A stretch of 64,000 nt of DNA, from NCBI GenBank assembly GCA_046330395.1, contig JAXLSS010000019.1:1-64000 (forward strand). The letters run 5' to 3'. The DNA is from Ga0077560 sp046330395. Lineage in GTDB: Bacteria > Actinomycetota > Thermoleophilia > Miltoncostaeales > Miltoncostaeaceae. This document shows positions 29,853-38,026 of the stretch, piece after piece. The position numbers and the translations under genes were made by a program. Each line of letters opens with the position of its first letter. Positions within the stretch are counted from its first letter, which is position 1. The notes below the pieces were generated by a model, which worked only from the letters and a program-made list of their open reading frames with translations, had not been told where the DNA came from and searched no databases.

Positions 29853-30177
29853 ACGGGGCTTGTCAGCGCTGTTTTTCGGGTGTGGCGAACGGCCCGCCCA
29901 CCGGGCGGCGGTGCGCGTTTATGCCGCTCGCCGACCCGGCGAGCCGGACGCTCAGGACTCGCCCATGCGGGCGGGTCCACGCCTCATGTCGAAGTCTCCG
30001 CAATCCCGGACGCGGCTGCGCCCCAAATTGGGGATGGTGCAGGGTGTGAGTCCCCCGAGCCACGGACGGCGAGGTTCGACCTGTGACCAGGCAGGCGCAA
30101 GCCGCGGTGGTGACGGTGAACTCGCCGGACCCGCCATCCGGAGCGGATCCCTGCGAGGTCAACCCTCTGAAAAGCCG
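29853..30177. other. Gap of about 325 bases between convergent genes
   Basis: No open frame with coding character. Several short inverted repeats are visible (for example CCGGACCCGCCATCCGG near 30120), and a longer imperfect pairing may join GAGGTTCGACCT near 30070 with the complement of AGGTCAACCCTC near 30157. It might encode a structured RNA or simply hold terminators; I cannot identify a family. Confidence 0.35.
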
Positions 30178-30199
30178 AACCGCGAGCTAACGCTCGCGG
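30178..30199 (-). terminator. infA terminator spanning the stop codon
   Basis: On the minus strand ACCGCGAGCG, loop, CGCTCGCGGT-type pairing (ACCGCGAGC with GCTCGCGGT) includes the TAG/TTAG stop region and is followed by TCGGCTTTTC, a short U-run. Confidence 0.6.
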
Positions 30200-30411
30200 T
30201 AGACAATGCGACCTCTTGAGAGGTCGTAGGGGGAGAGCTCGACCCGCACGCGATCGCCGGGGTTGATGCGGATCCGGAACCGGCGCATGCGGCCCGCCAT
30301 GTGCGCCAGCACCTCGTGTTCGTTGTCCAGGACAACGCGGAACATCGTGTTCGGGAGGGCCTCGGTGACCTCGCCCTCCACCTCGATGGCCTCTTCCTTC
30401 TCCTTCGCCGT
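30187..30411 (-). CDS. infA: Translation initiation factor IF-1, apparent ACG start
   Basis: A 74-residue OB-fold initiation factor: AKEKEEAIEVEGEVTEALPN, then MFRVVLDNEHEVLAHMAGRMRR and INPGDRVRVELSPYDLSRGRIVYRER (each known IF-1 signature, partly quoted). The position where the family has its initiator methionine reads ACG (30411-30409). AGGAG lies eight bases upstream. The only upstream in-frame start, TTG at 30507, falls in the -35 element of a plausible promoter (30478-30507), so it would not be transcribed. Hence an ACG start, or a sequence error in an ATG. The gene stands alone, away from ribosomal-protein genes. Confidence 0.85.
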   Translation of the reverse strand, partial: TAKEKEEAIEVEGEVTEALPNTMFRVVLDNEHEVLAHMAGRMRRFRIRINPGDRVRVELSPYDLSRGRIVYRER

Positions 30412-30477
30412 GGGTCCGTCTCCTGATCCGAGCCGCCGTGGCGGCGTTGCCTCTCGAAAATTCGTCCAACGGACCTT

Positions 30478-30507
30478 AGTACACCCGGCCCGGTTCCCGC
30501 TGCTCAA
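30478..30507 (-). promoter_or_regulatory. Candidate sigma-70 promoter for infA
   Basis: On the minus strand TTGAGC (30507-30502) and TGTACT (30483-30478) are separated by 18 bases. Transcription would start near 30471, leaving a leader of about 60 bases with AGGAG near the ACG. Confidence 0.5.
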
Positions 30508-30569
30508 CTCGTGGGCGAGTCGGCCGATGTGGGGATGCTGACTCCCTCGATGGAAACGGGAAATTTGAC

Positions 30570-32300
30570 GTGAGCACCGGCGCGCAGCCGCACACGACCG
30601 CCGCGCAGGATCCGCGGCGCCTGCCGCGGCTCGGCGACCTGCTGGTGCGCATGGGGGCCCTCACCGCGGGCGAACTCGAATGGGCCCTGGCGGAGCAGAA
30701 GGCCGACGGGCGACGCCTGGGCGAGTTCCTCCTGGCCCACGGCAAGGTCACCGGGGAGCAGATGGCCCTGGCCCTGGCGCAGCGCCTGGGCGTGGAGCGC
30801 GCCGTCCTCACCAACCTGGACGCCGCCGCGCTGGAGCTGATCGAGCCGCGCGCCCAGCGCCGGTACGCCGCCGTGCCGCTGCGCGTGGACTCCGAGGGCC
30901 GCCTCGAGGTGGCCATGTCGGACCCGCAGAACGTGGTCGCGATCGATGATCTGCGCATGCTGGCGGGCCGCGACATCCGGCCGGTGCTGGCCCTCCCCGA
31001 AGAGATCGCCGCCATCCTCAACAAGCACTCGACGATGGAGGAGTTCGTCGCCGAGATGGTGGAGGAGGCCACCGACGAGGACGGCTACGGCGACGCCGGC
31101 GCCGTGAACGACCTGCGGGCCGCGGGTGACGACGCCCCCGTGGTGCGCCTGGTGAACTCGGTGATCGTGCGCGCCATCGACTCGGGCGCCTCCGACGTGC
31201 ACTTCGAGCCGCAGCCCAACGAGATGGTGGTGCGCTTCCGCGTGGACGGCGTGCTGCGCCAGGTGGCGCAGGTGCCGCTCAAACTGGCCCGCGGCGTGGT
31301 GAGCCGCATCAAGATCATGGCCGAGATCGACATCGCCGAGCGGCGGCGCCCGCAGGACGGCCGCGTGGGCCTCATCCTGCACGGCAAGCATCTGGACTTG
31401 CGCGTGGCCACCCTGCCCACGGTGCACGGCGAGAGCGTGGTCATCCGCATCCTGGACCGCAGCAACGTGATGCTCGACCTGTCCACCATCGGCTTCTCGC
31501 CCGAGACGCTGGCCGCCTGGGAGCGCTGCTACCGCAAGCCCTACGGGGCCCTGCTGGTGACGGGCCCCACCGGGTCGGGCAAGTCCACCACCCTGTACGG
31601 CACCCTGAACAAGCTCAACACCCCCGACCGCAAGATCATCACCGTGGAGGACCCGGTCGAGTACCGGCTGAACGGCGTCAACCAGATGCAGGTCAACCAC
31701 AAGGCGCACGTCACCTTCGCCGCCGGGCTGCGCGCCATCCTGCGATCCGACCCGGACTGCGTGATGATCGGTGAGATCCGCGACGGGGAGACCGCCCAGA
31801 TCGCCATGGAGGCGGCCCTCACCGGCCACCTCGTGCTGGCCACGCTGCACACCAACGACTCGGCCAGCGCCATGACCCGCCTCACCGAGATGGGCATCGA
31901 GCCGTTCCTGTCCGCGTCCGCGGTGCTGGGCGTCCTCGCCCAGCGGCTGGCCCGCAAGACCTGCCAGCACTGCCGGGTGGGCGAGCAGCTCACGCTGGAC
32001 AGGCTGCGGGAGATCATCGGTGACAACGACATCCCGGACGACCTCCCCGACCCCATCACCGTGCCGCGCGCGGTGGGGTGCGACAAGTGCGGGGGCTCGG
32101 GATACAGCGGGCGCCTCGGCGTGTACGAGATGCTGATGAACAGCGAGAAGATCGAGGAGCTGACGGTGCGACGGGCCTCCTCGGAGGAGATCCGCCGGCA
32201 GGCCCGCAAGGAGGGCATGATCACCCTTCGCGAGGACGGCCTGCGGAAGGTGCTGAAGGGCCTCACCACCCTGGACGAGCTGATGCGGACGGTCAGTTAG
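30570..32300 (+). CDS. Type IV pilus / type II secretion assembly ATPase (PilB/GspE family)
   Basis: A 576-residue hexameric traffic ATPase. Residues about 20-150 form an MshE/GSPII_E N-terminal domain; the catalytic core has Walker A TGPTGSGKSTTLYGTLN (about residue 330), Asp box TVEDPVEYRLNGVNQMQV, Walker B VMIGEIRDGETAQIAMEAALTGHLVLATLHTND (partly quoted), and a four-cysteine zinc site CQHC...CDKCGG near residues 465-508. It probably powers pilus assembly or secretion at the inner membrane. No other pilus genes are in the window, so its partners must lie elsewhere. GTG start at 30570. Confidence 0.9.
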   Translation: MSTGAQPHTTAAQDPRRLPRLGDLLVRMGALTAGELEWALAEQKADGRRLGEFLLAHGKVTGEQMALALAQRLGVERAVLTNLDAAALELIEPRAQRRYAAVPLRVDSEGRLEVAMSDPQNVVAIDDLRMLAGRDIRPVLALPEEIAAILNKHSTMEEFVAEMVEEATDEDGYGDAGAVNDLRAAGDDAPVVRLVNSVIVRAIDSGASDVHFEPQPNEMVVRFRVDGVLRQVAQVPLKLARGVVSRIKIMAEIDIAERRRPQDGRVGLILHGKHLDLRVATLPTVHGESVVIRILDRSNVMLDLSTIGFSPETLAAWERCYRKPYGALLVTGPTGSGKSTTLYGTLNKLNTPDRKIITVEDPVEYRLNGVNQMQVNHKAHVTFAAGLRAILRSDPDCVMIGEIRDGETAQIAMEAALTGHLVLATLHTNDSASAMTRLTEMGIEPFLSASAVLGVLAQRLARKTCQHCRVGEQLTLDRLREIIGDNDIPDDLPDPITVPRAVGCDKCGGSGYSGRLGVYEMLMNSEKIEELTVRRASSEEIRRQARKEGMITLREDGLRKVLKGLTTLDELMRTVS

Positions 32301-32397
32301 CCGCACCCCCCGCCCCGCCCGTTCCGACGGGCCGGCGCTCCCGACCTGCATGAACGGCCCGTCCCACCGGGGGTGACCCCGCACATGGCCGCGGTCG

Positions 32398-32403
32398 TAC
32401 CGT
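32398..32403 (+). promoter_or_regulatory. -10 hexamer TACCGT, leaderless type
   Basis: TACCGT lies six bases before the ATG at 32410; no ribosome binding site is visible. Confidence 0.5.
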
Positions 32404-32409
32404 GGGTCC

Positions 32410-32727
32410 ATGAACACCTCGAGCGCCGCAACGCTGCTGGGAGTGCACGGGGGGCCCCTCACCGAGGCCCGCCTGGCGGGCGCGTGGCGGGCGTACGCCC
32501 GCGAGCATCATCCCGACGCCCATCCCGGCGAGGGCATGGCGGGCGAGGCGTTCATCGCCGGCCGCGAGGCCTACGACGTGCTGCGCCGGCGCCTGCAGGA
32601 GGAGGAGCGGGCCGGCTGGACGGCCTTCCACGCCGACATGCGGCTGGGCCGGGTGCTGCGCGGCGCCGGCGCGGGCAACGCCAGCCCGTACCGGTTCGCA
32701 CCCGTCGGACGCGAGTGGAGCGCCTAG
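32410..32727 (+). CDS. J-domain-like small protein
   Basis: A 105-residue protein whose first 65 residues resemble a DnaJ J-domain: TLLGVHGGPLTEARLAGAWRAYAREHHPDAHPGE contains helix II and the HPD motif (partly quoted), followed by AFIAGREAYDVLRRRL as helix III. J-domains stimulate DnaK ATPase. The C-terminal 35 residues are unrelated to known DnaJ domains. It follows the PilB-like gene after about 110 bases and has its own leaderless-type promoter. Confidence 0.7.
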   Translation: MNTSSAATLLGVHGGPLTEARLAGAWRAYAREHHPDAHPGEGMAGEAFIAGREAYDVLRRRLQEEERAGWTAFHADMRLGRVLRGAGAGNASPYRFAPVGREWSA

Positions 32728-32754
32728 GGCAAAGCGGGCTCAGGCGGCGGCTTC

Positions 32755-32876
32755 AATGTGCCAATGCGGTCAGAAGGGCGTTCTTTCGCCGTGGCTTCAA
32801 GGCAACGGGCGCATGCGCCAGTCTTCAATGCGCCCATGCGATGCACGGGGCGACTTTCTTGTTGCGGCTCCGCGCC
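32755..32876. repeat. Composite intergenic repeat, copy B
   Basis: Two related units (32755-32800 and 32827-32876) with a central GGGCGCATGCGCC spacer, the same order as at 10344-10480. The second unit, starting AATGCGCCCATGCGATGC, matches copy A at 44 of 50 positions and abuts the MarR gene's stop. Confidence 0.75.
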
Positions 32877-33337
32877 TACTCCTCGGGCTCCCCGGACCCC
32901 AGCCGCCGCCACACGCCGCCCAGCTCGCGCACCTCGTCGTCGCTGAGCAGGTCGAAGAACCGCCGCCGCACGCCGCGGCGGTGCGTGGTCCTGGCGGTGG
33001 ACAGCACCTTCGCGCCCTTGGCGGTGAGCACCGCGAAGGCCCCGCGCCGATCCTGGTCGCACTTCACCTTCTCCACGTAGCCGTCACGCACCAGCCGGTC
33101 CACCAGGCGGCTCACGCCGGACAGCGAGAGGATGCTGGAGCCCGAGATGTCCGAGATGCGCAGACGCTGTTCGGGGGCGTCGGCCAGCAGGATCAGCACC
33201 TCGTACGAGGACAGCGGGATGCCCTCGGTGCGCTGCAGCTCCTCGTCCAGCTCGTTCAGCAGCCGGGAACTGGCCCGCAGCATGCCGCGCCAGGCCGCGA
33301 GCTCGGCGGGCGTGAAGGTGTCGGGGCGGGTGGCCAC
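32876..33337 (-). CDS. MarR family transcriptional regulator
   Basis: A 153-residue winged-helix repressor. Helical dimerisation segments flank the DNA-binding core: SSYEVLILLADAPEQRLRIS, then the recognition helix region SSILSLSGVSRLVDRLVRDGYVEK (partly quoted), and the wing CDQDRRGAFAVLTAKG. The GTG at 33337 follows GAGGACG and gives the usual family length. It is divergent from dinB by about 106 bases, so it might control that gene or itself; ligand unknown. Confidence 0.9.
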   Translation of the reverse strand: MATRPDTFTPAELAAWRGMLRASSRLLNELDEELQRTEGIPLSSYEVLILLADAPEQRLRISDISGSSILSLSGVSRLVDRLVRDGYVEKVKCDQDRRGAFAVLTAKGAKVLSTARTTHRRGVRRRFFDLLSDDEVRELGGVWRRLGSGEPEE

Positions 33338-33443
33338 TCTGAGACGTCCTCGATTCGTGTGGGCAAATGAGGCTTTGCTGCATTCTGACGCGGATGCGCC
33401 ACCCGCGCCAAACGACGACCGGCCCTGATGCCAGGGTTGCGGG

Positions 33444-34520
33444 GTGATCGCCCACCTCGACCTCGACGCGTTCTTCGCCGCGGTGGAGATGCACCGCAAC
33501 CCGCACCTGCGCAACCGGCCGCTGGTGGTGGGCGGCGATCCCGACGGGCGGGGCGTGGTGGCCACCGCCAACTACGCGGCGCGCACCCACGGCGTCCGTT
33601 CGGCCATGAGCTGCGCGGAGGCCCGACGGCGATGCACCGACGTGGTGTTCATCCGGCCGGACATCGAGGAGTACCGATCCTGGTCAGAACGGGTGTGGGA
33701 GGTGGTGGGCGACCAGGTGGACGTGGTGGAGCGACTGGGGCTGGACGAGGGATACCTGCTGCTCACCGCCCAGGACCCGGCCGCGCAGGCCCGCGCCGTG
33801 CAGCTGGCGGTGGCCCGCCGGGTGCGCCTGTCGGCGTCGCTGGGCGTGGCCACCACCAAGGTGGTGGCCAAGATCGCGTCCGACCGGGACAAGCCCGGCG
33901 GCCTCACCATGGTCCCGCCCGGCACCGAGGCCGCGTTCCTGGCGCCGCTTCCGCTGCGTGCGCTGCCGGGGGCCGGGCCGCGCACGGTGCAGCGCCTGGA
34001 CGCGCTGGGAATCACCACCATCGGCGAGCTGGCCGCCATGCCGGCCGCGCAGCGGGCCGCGGCCCTGCCGGGAGTGGTGGGCATGCAGTTGTGGGAGCGC
34101 GCCCACGGCATCGACCCGCGGCCCGTGCTGGCCCAGCCCGCCGCGCGCCTGTCCATCTCCACCGAGGAGACCTTCGCCCGCGACGTCACCGACGTGGACG
34201 CGCTGATGGACCGGTGCCGCGAGATGTCCGGGCAGGTGGCCGGCCACCTGCGGGCCCGGGGCCGGTGCGCCCGCACCGTCACCATCAAGCTGCGGGACAC
34301 GCGGTTCCGCACGGTCACCCGCGCCCACACGCTGGCGGCGGCCACCGACGACGCCGAGGTGATCCTGCTGCACGCGGGCCGCTTGGTGCGGCAGGTGCTG
34401 GCGGCAGGCCCCGGACCCGTCCGCCTGCTGGGCGTGGGCGTGGCCGGGCTCACCGGCACTCACCAGCTGTCGCTGTTCGCCTCCGCCAGCTCGGCCAGCT
34501 CGGCCAGCACCGCCTCGTGA
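33444..34520 (+). CDS. dinB: DNA polymerase IV (Y-family)
   Basis: A 358-residue translesion polymerase. The N-terminus begins directly with the catalytic motif IAHLDLDAFFAAVEMHRNP, followed by PLVVGG, the YEARxHG-like NYAARTHGVRSAMSCAEA, the second acidic motif LDEGYLLLT (usually DEAYLDVT, so the residues after the Asp-Glu pair differ), and SLGVATTKVVAKIASDRDKPGG. The C-terminal little-finger region and a final QLSLF beta-clamp-like motif near the end are present. Its 3' end overlaps the convergent gene at 34460 by 61 bases through a GCCAGCTCG-type microrepeat. Confidence 0.92.
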   Translation: MIAHLDLDAFFAAVEMHRNPHLRNRPLVVGGDPDGRGVVATANYAARTHGVRSAMSCAEARRRCTDVVFIRPDIEEYRSWSERVWEVVGDQVDVVERLGLDEGYLLLTAQDPAAQARAVQLAVARRVRLSASLGVATTKVVAKIASDRDKPGGLTMVPPGTEAAFLAPLPLRALPGAGPRTVQRLDALGITTIGELAAMPAAQRAAALPGVVGMQLWERAHGIDPRPVLAQPAARLSISTEETFARDVTDVDALMDRCREMSGQVAGHLRARGRCARTVTIKLRDTRFRTVTRAHTLAAATDDAEVILLHAGRLVRQVLAAGPGPVRLLGVGVAGLTGTHQLSLFASASSASSASTAS

Positions 34521-34915
34521 CGCGCGGCGGACCCCGCGTCCGCCCAGCCCCAGCGCACCCCGTCCGACACGATGGTGGCCGCGTTGCGCGGGTCCCATGC
34601 GCGGTGCACCGTCACCAGCACGGCCACCAGCCCGGTGACCGGCATGGGATCGACCACCACGCGTGCGCTCCCCCGCGCGGTCACGGCCACGTCACGCGCC
34701 AGCACCAGCAGGGCGCAGTCGGGCCTGCGCCGCAGGCGCGCGAGGGTGGAACGTGTGGGCGCGAGGCCGCACAGCACCCGCCGGTGGTCCAGCCGGTGCG
34801 CGGCGGTGAGGGGCATCAGCGACGGGCCGTCCCCGTCCACGGTGGACAGCACCACCACCGTGTCGCGCGGAAACGGCGGGATGCCGGATGTTTCTGCCAA
34901 CGGCGGCTCGGGCAT
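34460..34915 (-). CDS. Pyridoxamine 5'-phosphate oxidase-like (split-barrel FMN) protein
   Basis: A 151-residue protein whose strands (TVVVLSTVDGDGPSLMPLTAA, RVLCGLAPTRSTLARLRRRPDCALLVLA, partly quoted, and AVTARGSARVV) fit the split beta-barrel of the PPOX/F420-binding superfamily. The cofactor (FMN or F420) cannot be told. The ATG at 34915 gives a typical length. Its 3' end lies inside dinB on the opposite strand, with an ELAELAEA repeat produced by the shared microrepeat. Confidence 0.65.
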   Translation of the reverse strand: MPEPPLAETSGIPPFPRDTVVVLSTVDGDGPSLMPLTAAHRLDHRRVLCGLAPTRSTLARLRRRPDCALLVLARDVAVTARGSARVVVDPMPVTGLVAVLVTVHRAWDPRNAATIVSDGVRWGWADAGSAARHEAVLAELAELAEANSDSW

Positions 34916-35192
34916 GTGGGCGCACAATGCCAAAGCGCCCGCCCCCCGTCGCGAGGCGCGGAAACGCCGAGAACGGGTGCGCGGCCCATCGTGCACCCCC
35001 CGTTTGCTGCAATCGGCGTTGCCGATCTTTCAAAGACCTGATGGTTCGGGCCTGGACATCACCGTATGCAGGGAACTAGTACTGAAGGCAGAACCAGAGG
35101 ACTGCCGTTGTGCGGGTGGCCCCCGGGATGTGCTCCGCTGATGGACGCGCTCCGATCGTCGCCCGTCCTGAACCGAAACCTGGAGCCGAACA

Positions 35193-36617
35193 ATGTCCGC
35201 ATCGCACCGATTGCGTTCACTGCTCGTCGCCGTGGTCTTGGCGATGGTCGCGATGCTCGTGGCCACGACCGGGGCCCTGGGCGCGGGCATCACGCTGGAT
35301 CGGACCATCAGTCCGCCGCAGGCGGTGGGCCGTGGGACCGGAACGCAGACGTTCACGTTCAACATCACGTTCACGTCCACCCCGGACCACTACACCTTCC
35401 GCGTGCTCGACCCGAACGGCGTGCCGATCGGCAGCCCCGTCACGCAGAACGTGCAGGGCCAGTCCTCCCCCATCGTGGGCACCCAGAAGTGGAGCCCGCC
35501 GTCCAACGCCATCCCCGGCCGGTACACGGCCGAGGTGCAGTTCTTCAACACCAACAGCAGCGTGTTCGAACTGCAGGCCGCGGCCACGTTCTACGTCGCC
35601 GACGAGCTCGGCACCCTGCAGCTGGTGAAGTTCGAGGACATCAACGGCAATGGAGTGCGCGATCCCGGTGAGCCCGGTGTGGCCAACTGGGGCTTCCGGA
35701 TCACCAACCCGCAGGGCAACTCCGACAACGTCAGCACCCTCACCGACGGGACCAGCTCCACGCCCAACGTGCCGGCCGGCACGTGGCGGGTGGACGAGAT
35801 CCTGCAGGGCGGCTGGGTGGCGGTGAGCCCGCCCGGCGGCACCGTCCAGGTGCCCGCGAACGGCACCGGCACCTTCACGGTGGGCAACGTGCGTCCCGCA
35901 CCGCTGTCCGGAACCGTGTGGGTGGACGCCAACCGCAACAAGATCATCGACAAGGGCGAGGCCAAGCGCGGCGGCGTCACCCTGACGCTCACCGGCACCA
36001 CGGGGACCGGCCAGACCGTGGCCCCGCAGACCACGGTGACCGCGGCCAACGGGACCTACACCTTCCCCGACCTGCTGCCGGGCACGTACGCGGTGGCGGT
36101 GACGGTGCCGGGCGGGTTCTCGGCCACCACCCCCGTCAACCGCACCAACCTGCCCATCCGCTCCAACCAGGGCAACCCGAACAACGACTTCGGGATCGCC
36201 CAGGGCTCGGGGACGGTCACCCAGACCCCGGACATCAGCATCGACAAGCGGGGTCCGGCCACGGCGTCGCCCGGGCAGGTCTTCACCTACACCATCGTGG
36301 TGAAGAACCTCAGCAGCTTCGCCGCCACCAACGTGCAGGTGACCGACCTGGTTCCGGCCAACCTCACCCTGGTCGCCATCCCCAACGGCGCGGTCATCCG
36401 CAACGGCGTGGTGACCTGGTCGCTGGGCACCATGAAGGCGGGCGCCTCGCGCACGCTGACCATGCGGGTGCGGGTCAACCCCAACACCACGGCCACCAAG
36501 CTGGTGAACACGGCCACCGTCACGGCCACGGGCCTCGGCCCCAAGCGTGACAGCGTGACCACGCGCATCAAGCGCACCACCCCGGTGGTGCGGCGCAGCG
36601 GCGGCGTGACCGGCTGA
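35193..36617 (+). CDS. Secreted SdrD-B/DUF11 protein with C-terminal VTG (paralogue 5)
   Basis: A 474-residue exported protein. A signal peptide (residues 1-30) ends near TGALGA. Two SdrD B-like domains follow: LVKFEDINGNGVRDPGEPGV and GTVWVDANRNKIIDKGEAKRGG, each with the calcium-binding-like D-x-N-x-N-x-x-x-D pattern. Then comes a DUF11 domain (ISIDKRGPATASPGQVFTY to MRVRVNPN). The chain ends RRSGGVTG. Its TGA overlaps the ATG of the next gene, an L,D-transpeptidase, so the two are translationally coupled. Confidence 0.88.
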   Translation: MSASHRLRSLLVAVVLAMVAMLVATTGALGAGITLDRTISPPQAVGRGTGTQTFTFNITFTSTPDHYTFRVLDPNGVPIGSPVTQNVQGQSSPIVGTQKWSPPSNAIPGRYTAEVQFFNTNSSVFELQAAATFYVADELGTLQLVKFEDINGNGVRDPGEPGVANWGFRITNPQGNSDNVSTLTDGTSSTPNVPAGTWRVDEILQGGWVAVSPPGGTVQVPANGTGTFTVGNVRPAPLSGTVWVDANRNKIIDKGEAKRGGVTLTLTGTTGTGQTVAPQTTVTAANGTYTFPDLLPGTYAVAVTVPGGFSATTPVNRTNLPIRSNQGNPNNDFGIAQGSGTVTQTPDISIDKRGPATASPGQVFTYTIVVKNLSSFAATNVQVTDLVPANLTLVAIPNGAVIRNGVVTWSLGTMKAGASRTLTMRVRVNPNTTATKLVNTATVTATGLGPKRDSVTTRIKRTTPVVRRSGGVTG

Positions 36618-37471
36618 TGCCGGCGCGCACAACGGTACGGATGCCGGGGCGGGCCCACGTGGCCCGCCCCGCCGCGGTGGCCCTCGGCCTCGCGGCGCTG
36701 CTGAGCACGGGGGTCGCCGCCGGCGCCCCCGTCACGCCCGCCGCCCCGGCGGCGGCGAAGCCCATCGGCACGGGCCCCACCGACACCCGGGCGTGGACGG
36801 CCCGGGTGGAACTGCCCACCGTGGGCCGCGCGAAGCCCAGCAGCCGCGCGAAGGTGGTCGCACGGGTGTCGCAGTACGCACCCTATGACGGGGATCCCCA
36901 GGTGCTCCTGGTGCTGGAGACGGCCAGGGGCCCGGGCGGTCCGTGGTACCGGCTGCTGCTGCCGAACCGGCCGAACGGCCGGTCCGCGTGGGTGAGCGGC
37001 TCGGTGCTGCGCGTCACGGCCACGGCCTACCGGGTGCGGGTCACCATCTCCACCCGCCAGGTGGAGCTGCTGCGCGCCGGCAGGGTGATCAGCACCTACA
37101 GGGCCGCCGTCGGCACCAACCAGAACCCCACCCCCACCGGCCTGTTCGCGGTGAGCGAGGTGGTGCCGCAGGACAAGCCCGGCGGGTTCTACGGACCGTT
37201 CATCGTGACGCTGGCGGCGCACTCGGACCACCTGTCCGAGTTCGACGGCGGCAACGGTCAGGTGGCGCTGCACGGCACCAGCCTGCCGGGCCTGCTGGGC
37301 CAGGCCGTCAGCCACGGCTGCGTGCGGATGGGCAACGCCGACATCACCACGGTGGTGTCGAAGATCCGCCCCGGCGTGCCGGTGGAGATCCGGGCGACCC
37401 CGGATTCCGCGCCGGCGGGTGGGAGCACCACCACCACCACGACGGGCAGCACCACCACGCCGGCCGCGTAG
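36617..37471 (+). CDS. L,D-transpeptidase (YkuD family), coupled to a DUF11 gene
   Basis: A 284-residue secreted enzyme. Signal region at residues 10-37 (AHVARPAAVALGLAALLSTG), an SH3-like segment, then the YkuD domain with HGTSLPGLLG (His 219) and SHGCVRM (Cys 235). A threonine-rich tail (TTTTTTGSTTT) ends the protein. It is about 40 residues longer than the paralogue at 2101 because of the extended N-terminus and tail. Its start overlaps the stop of the VTG-tailed DUF11 gene, which suggests a joint role at the cell wall. A downstream ATG at 36641 is an alternative start. Confidence 0.88.
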   Translation: MPARTTVRMPGRAHVARPAAVALGLAALLSTGVAAGAPVTPAAPAAAKPIGTGPTDTRAWTARVELPTVGRAKPSSRAKVVARVSQYAPYDGDPQVLLVLETARGPGGPWYRLLLPNRPNGRSAWVSGSVLRVTATAYRVRVTISTRQVELLRAGRVISTYRAAVGTNQNPTPTGLFAVSEVVPQDKPGGFYGPFIVTLAAHSDHLSEFDGGNGQVALHGTSLPGLLGQAVSHGCVRMGNADITTVVSKIRPGVPVEIRATPDSAPAGGSTTTTTTGSTTTPAA

Positions 37472-37485
37472 CGGTCGCGGGAGCC

Positions 37486-37514
37486 CCGGAGCCCTCCCTC
37501 GGGATGGGCTCCGG
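37486..37514. terminator. Bidirectional hairpin between L,D-transpeptidase and Lrp genes
   Basis: CCGGAGCCC and GGGCTCCGG form a nine-base stem with an 11-base loop between convergent stops. Confidence 0.6.
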
Positions 37515-37519
37515 CGTTC

Positions 37520-37960
37520 CTAGCGCGACACCGCCGGGCTGAGCGCGCGCATCACGATGCGCGTCTCGGTGGCGGCGACGCCCCCGGAGGTGCGCAGCCG
37601 GCGCACCGTCTCGTCCAGGTCGTCCGTGTCACGGCAGGCGAGTTCCACCACGAAGTCGAACCGGCCGGTCACGAACACGATCTTGCGTGTCGCGGGCAGG
37701 CTCAGGGCCAGGCGCTCGAAGTGGACGGCGTCGGTGGTGGGAAGGAGCCGCACATCGATGTAGGCACCCAGCCCGCGACCCAGCACCTGGGGGTCCACCT
37801 CGGCCGTGTACCCGCGGATCACGCCGCGCCGCTCCAGTCGTCGCACGCGTTCGGCCGTGGCGTGTGGGCTCAGCCCCACCTCCAGGGCGATCTCGGCGAA
37901 GCTCGCCCGTCCGTTCCGGAGCAGGCACCCGAGGATTCTGTCGTCGATGTGCGCTGGCAC
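37520..37960 (-). CDS. Lrp/AsnC family transcriptional regulator
   Basis: A 146-residue regulator. The N-terminal helix-turn-helix is DDRILGCLLRNGRASFAEIALEVGLSPHATAERVRRLERRGVI (partly quoted); the C-terminal RAM ligand-binding domain runs from about residue 65 (AYIDVRLLPT, FVTGRFDFVVELACRDTDDL). It faces the alanine dehydrogenase gene across 66 bases, so alanine- or leucine-responsive control of ald is likely, as known for AldR in mycobacteria. GTG start at 37960 after GTGAGG. Confidence 0.9.
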   Translation of the reverse strand: MPAHIDDRILGCLLRNGRASFAEIALEVGLSPHATAERVRRLERRGVIRGYTAEVDPQVLGRGLGAYIDVRLLPTTDAVHFERLALSLPATRKIVFVTGRFDFVVELACRDTDDLDETVRRLRTSGGVAATETRIVMRALSPAVSR

Positions 37961-37985
37961 AGTGGAAACCTCACGATTGACGGGC

Positions 37986-37995
37986 GCAATATTGC
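37986..37995. promoter_or_regulatory. Palindrome GCAATATTGC between lrp-like and ald genes
   Basis: A perfect 10-base AT-centred palindrome in the only AT-rich spot of the divergent region; a candidate Lrp-family operator. Confidence 0.45.
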
Positions 37996-38026
37996 AGGAC
38001 CTGTCGCTTCGTGCGACTTCTTGGCC

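Noticed and set aside
30050..30177. Cobalamin riboswitch suggested by GGGTGTGAGTCC
   Set aside because: The rest of the B12-box and core elements are absent, and no gene lies downstream in the correct orientation.
30187..30507. IF-1 starting at the upstream TTG (106 residues)
   Set aside because: The extension is unlike any IF-1, and the TTG lies in a likely -35 element, so it would not be in the mRNA.
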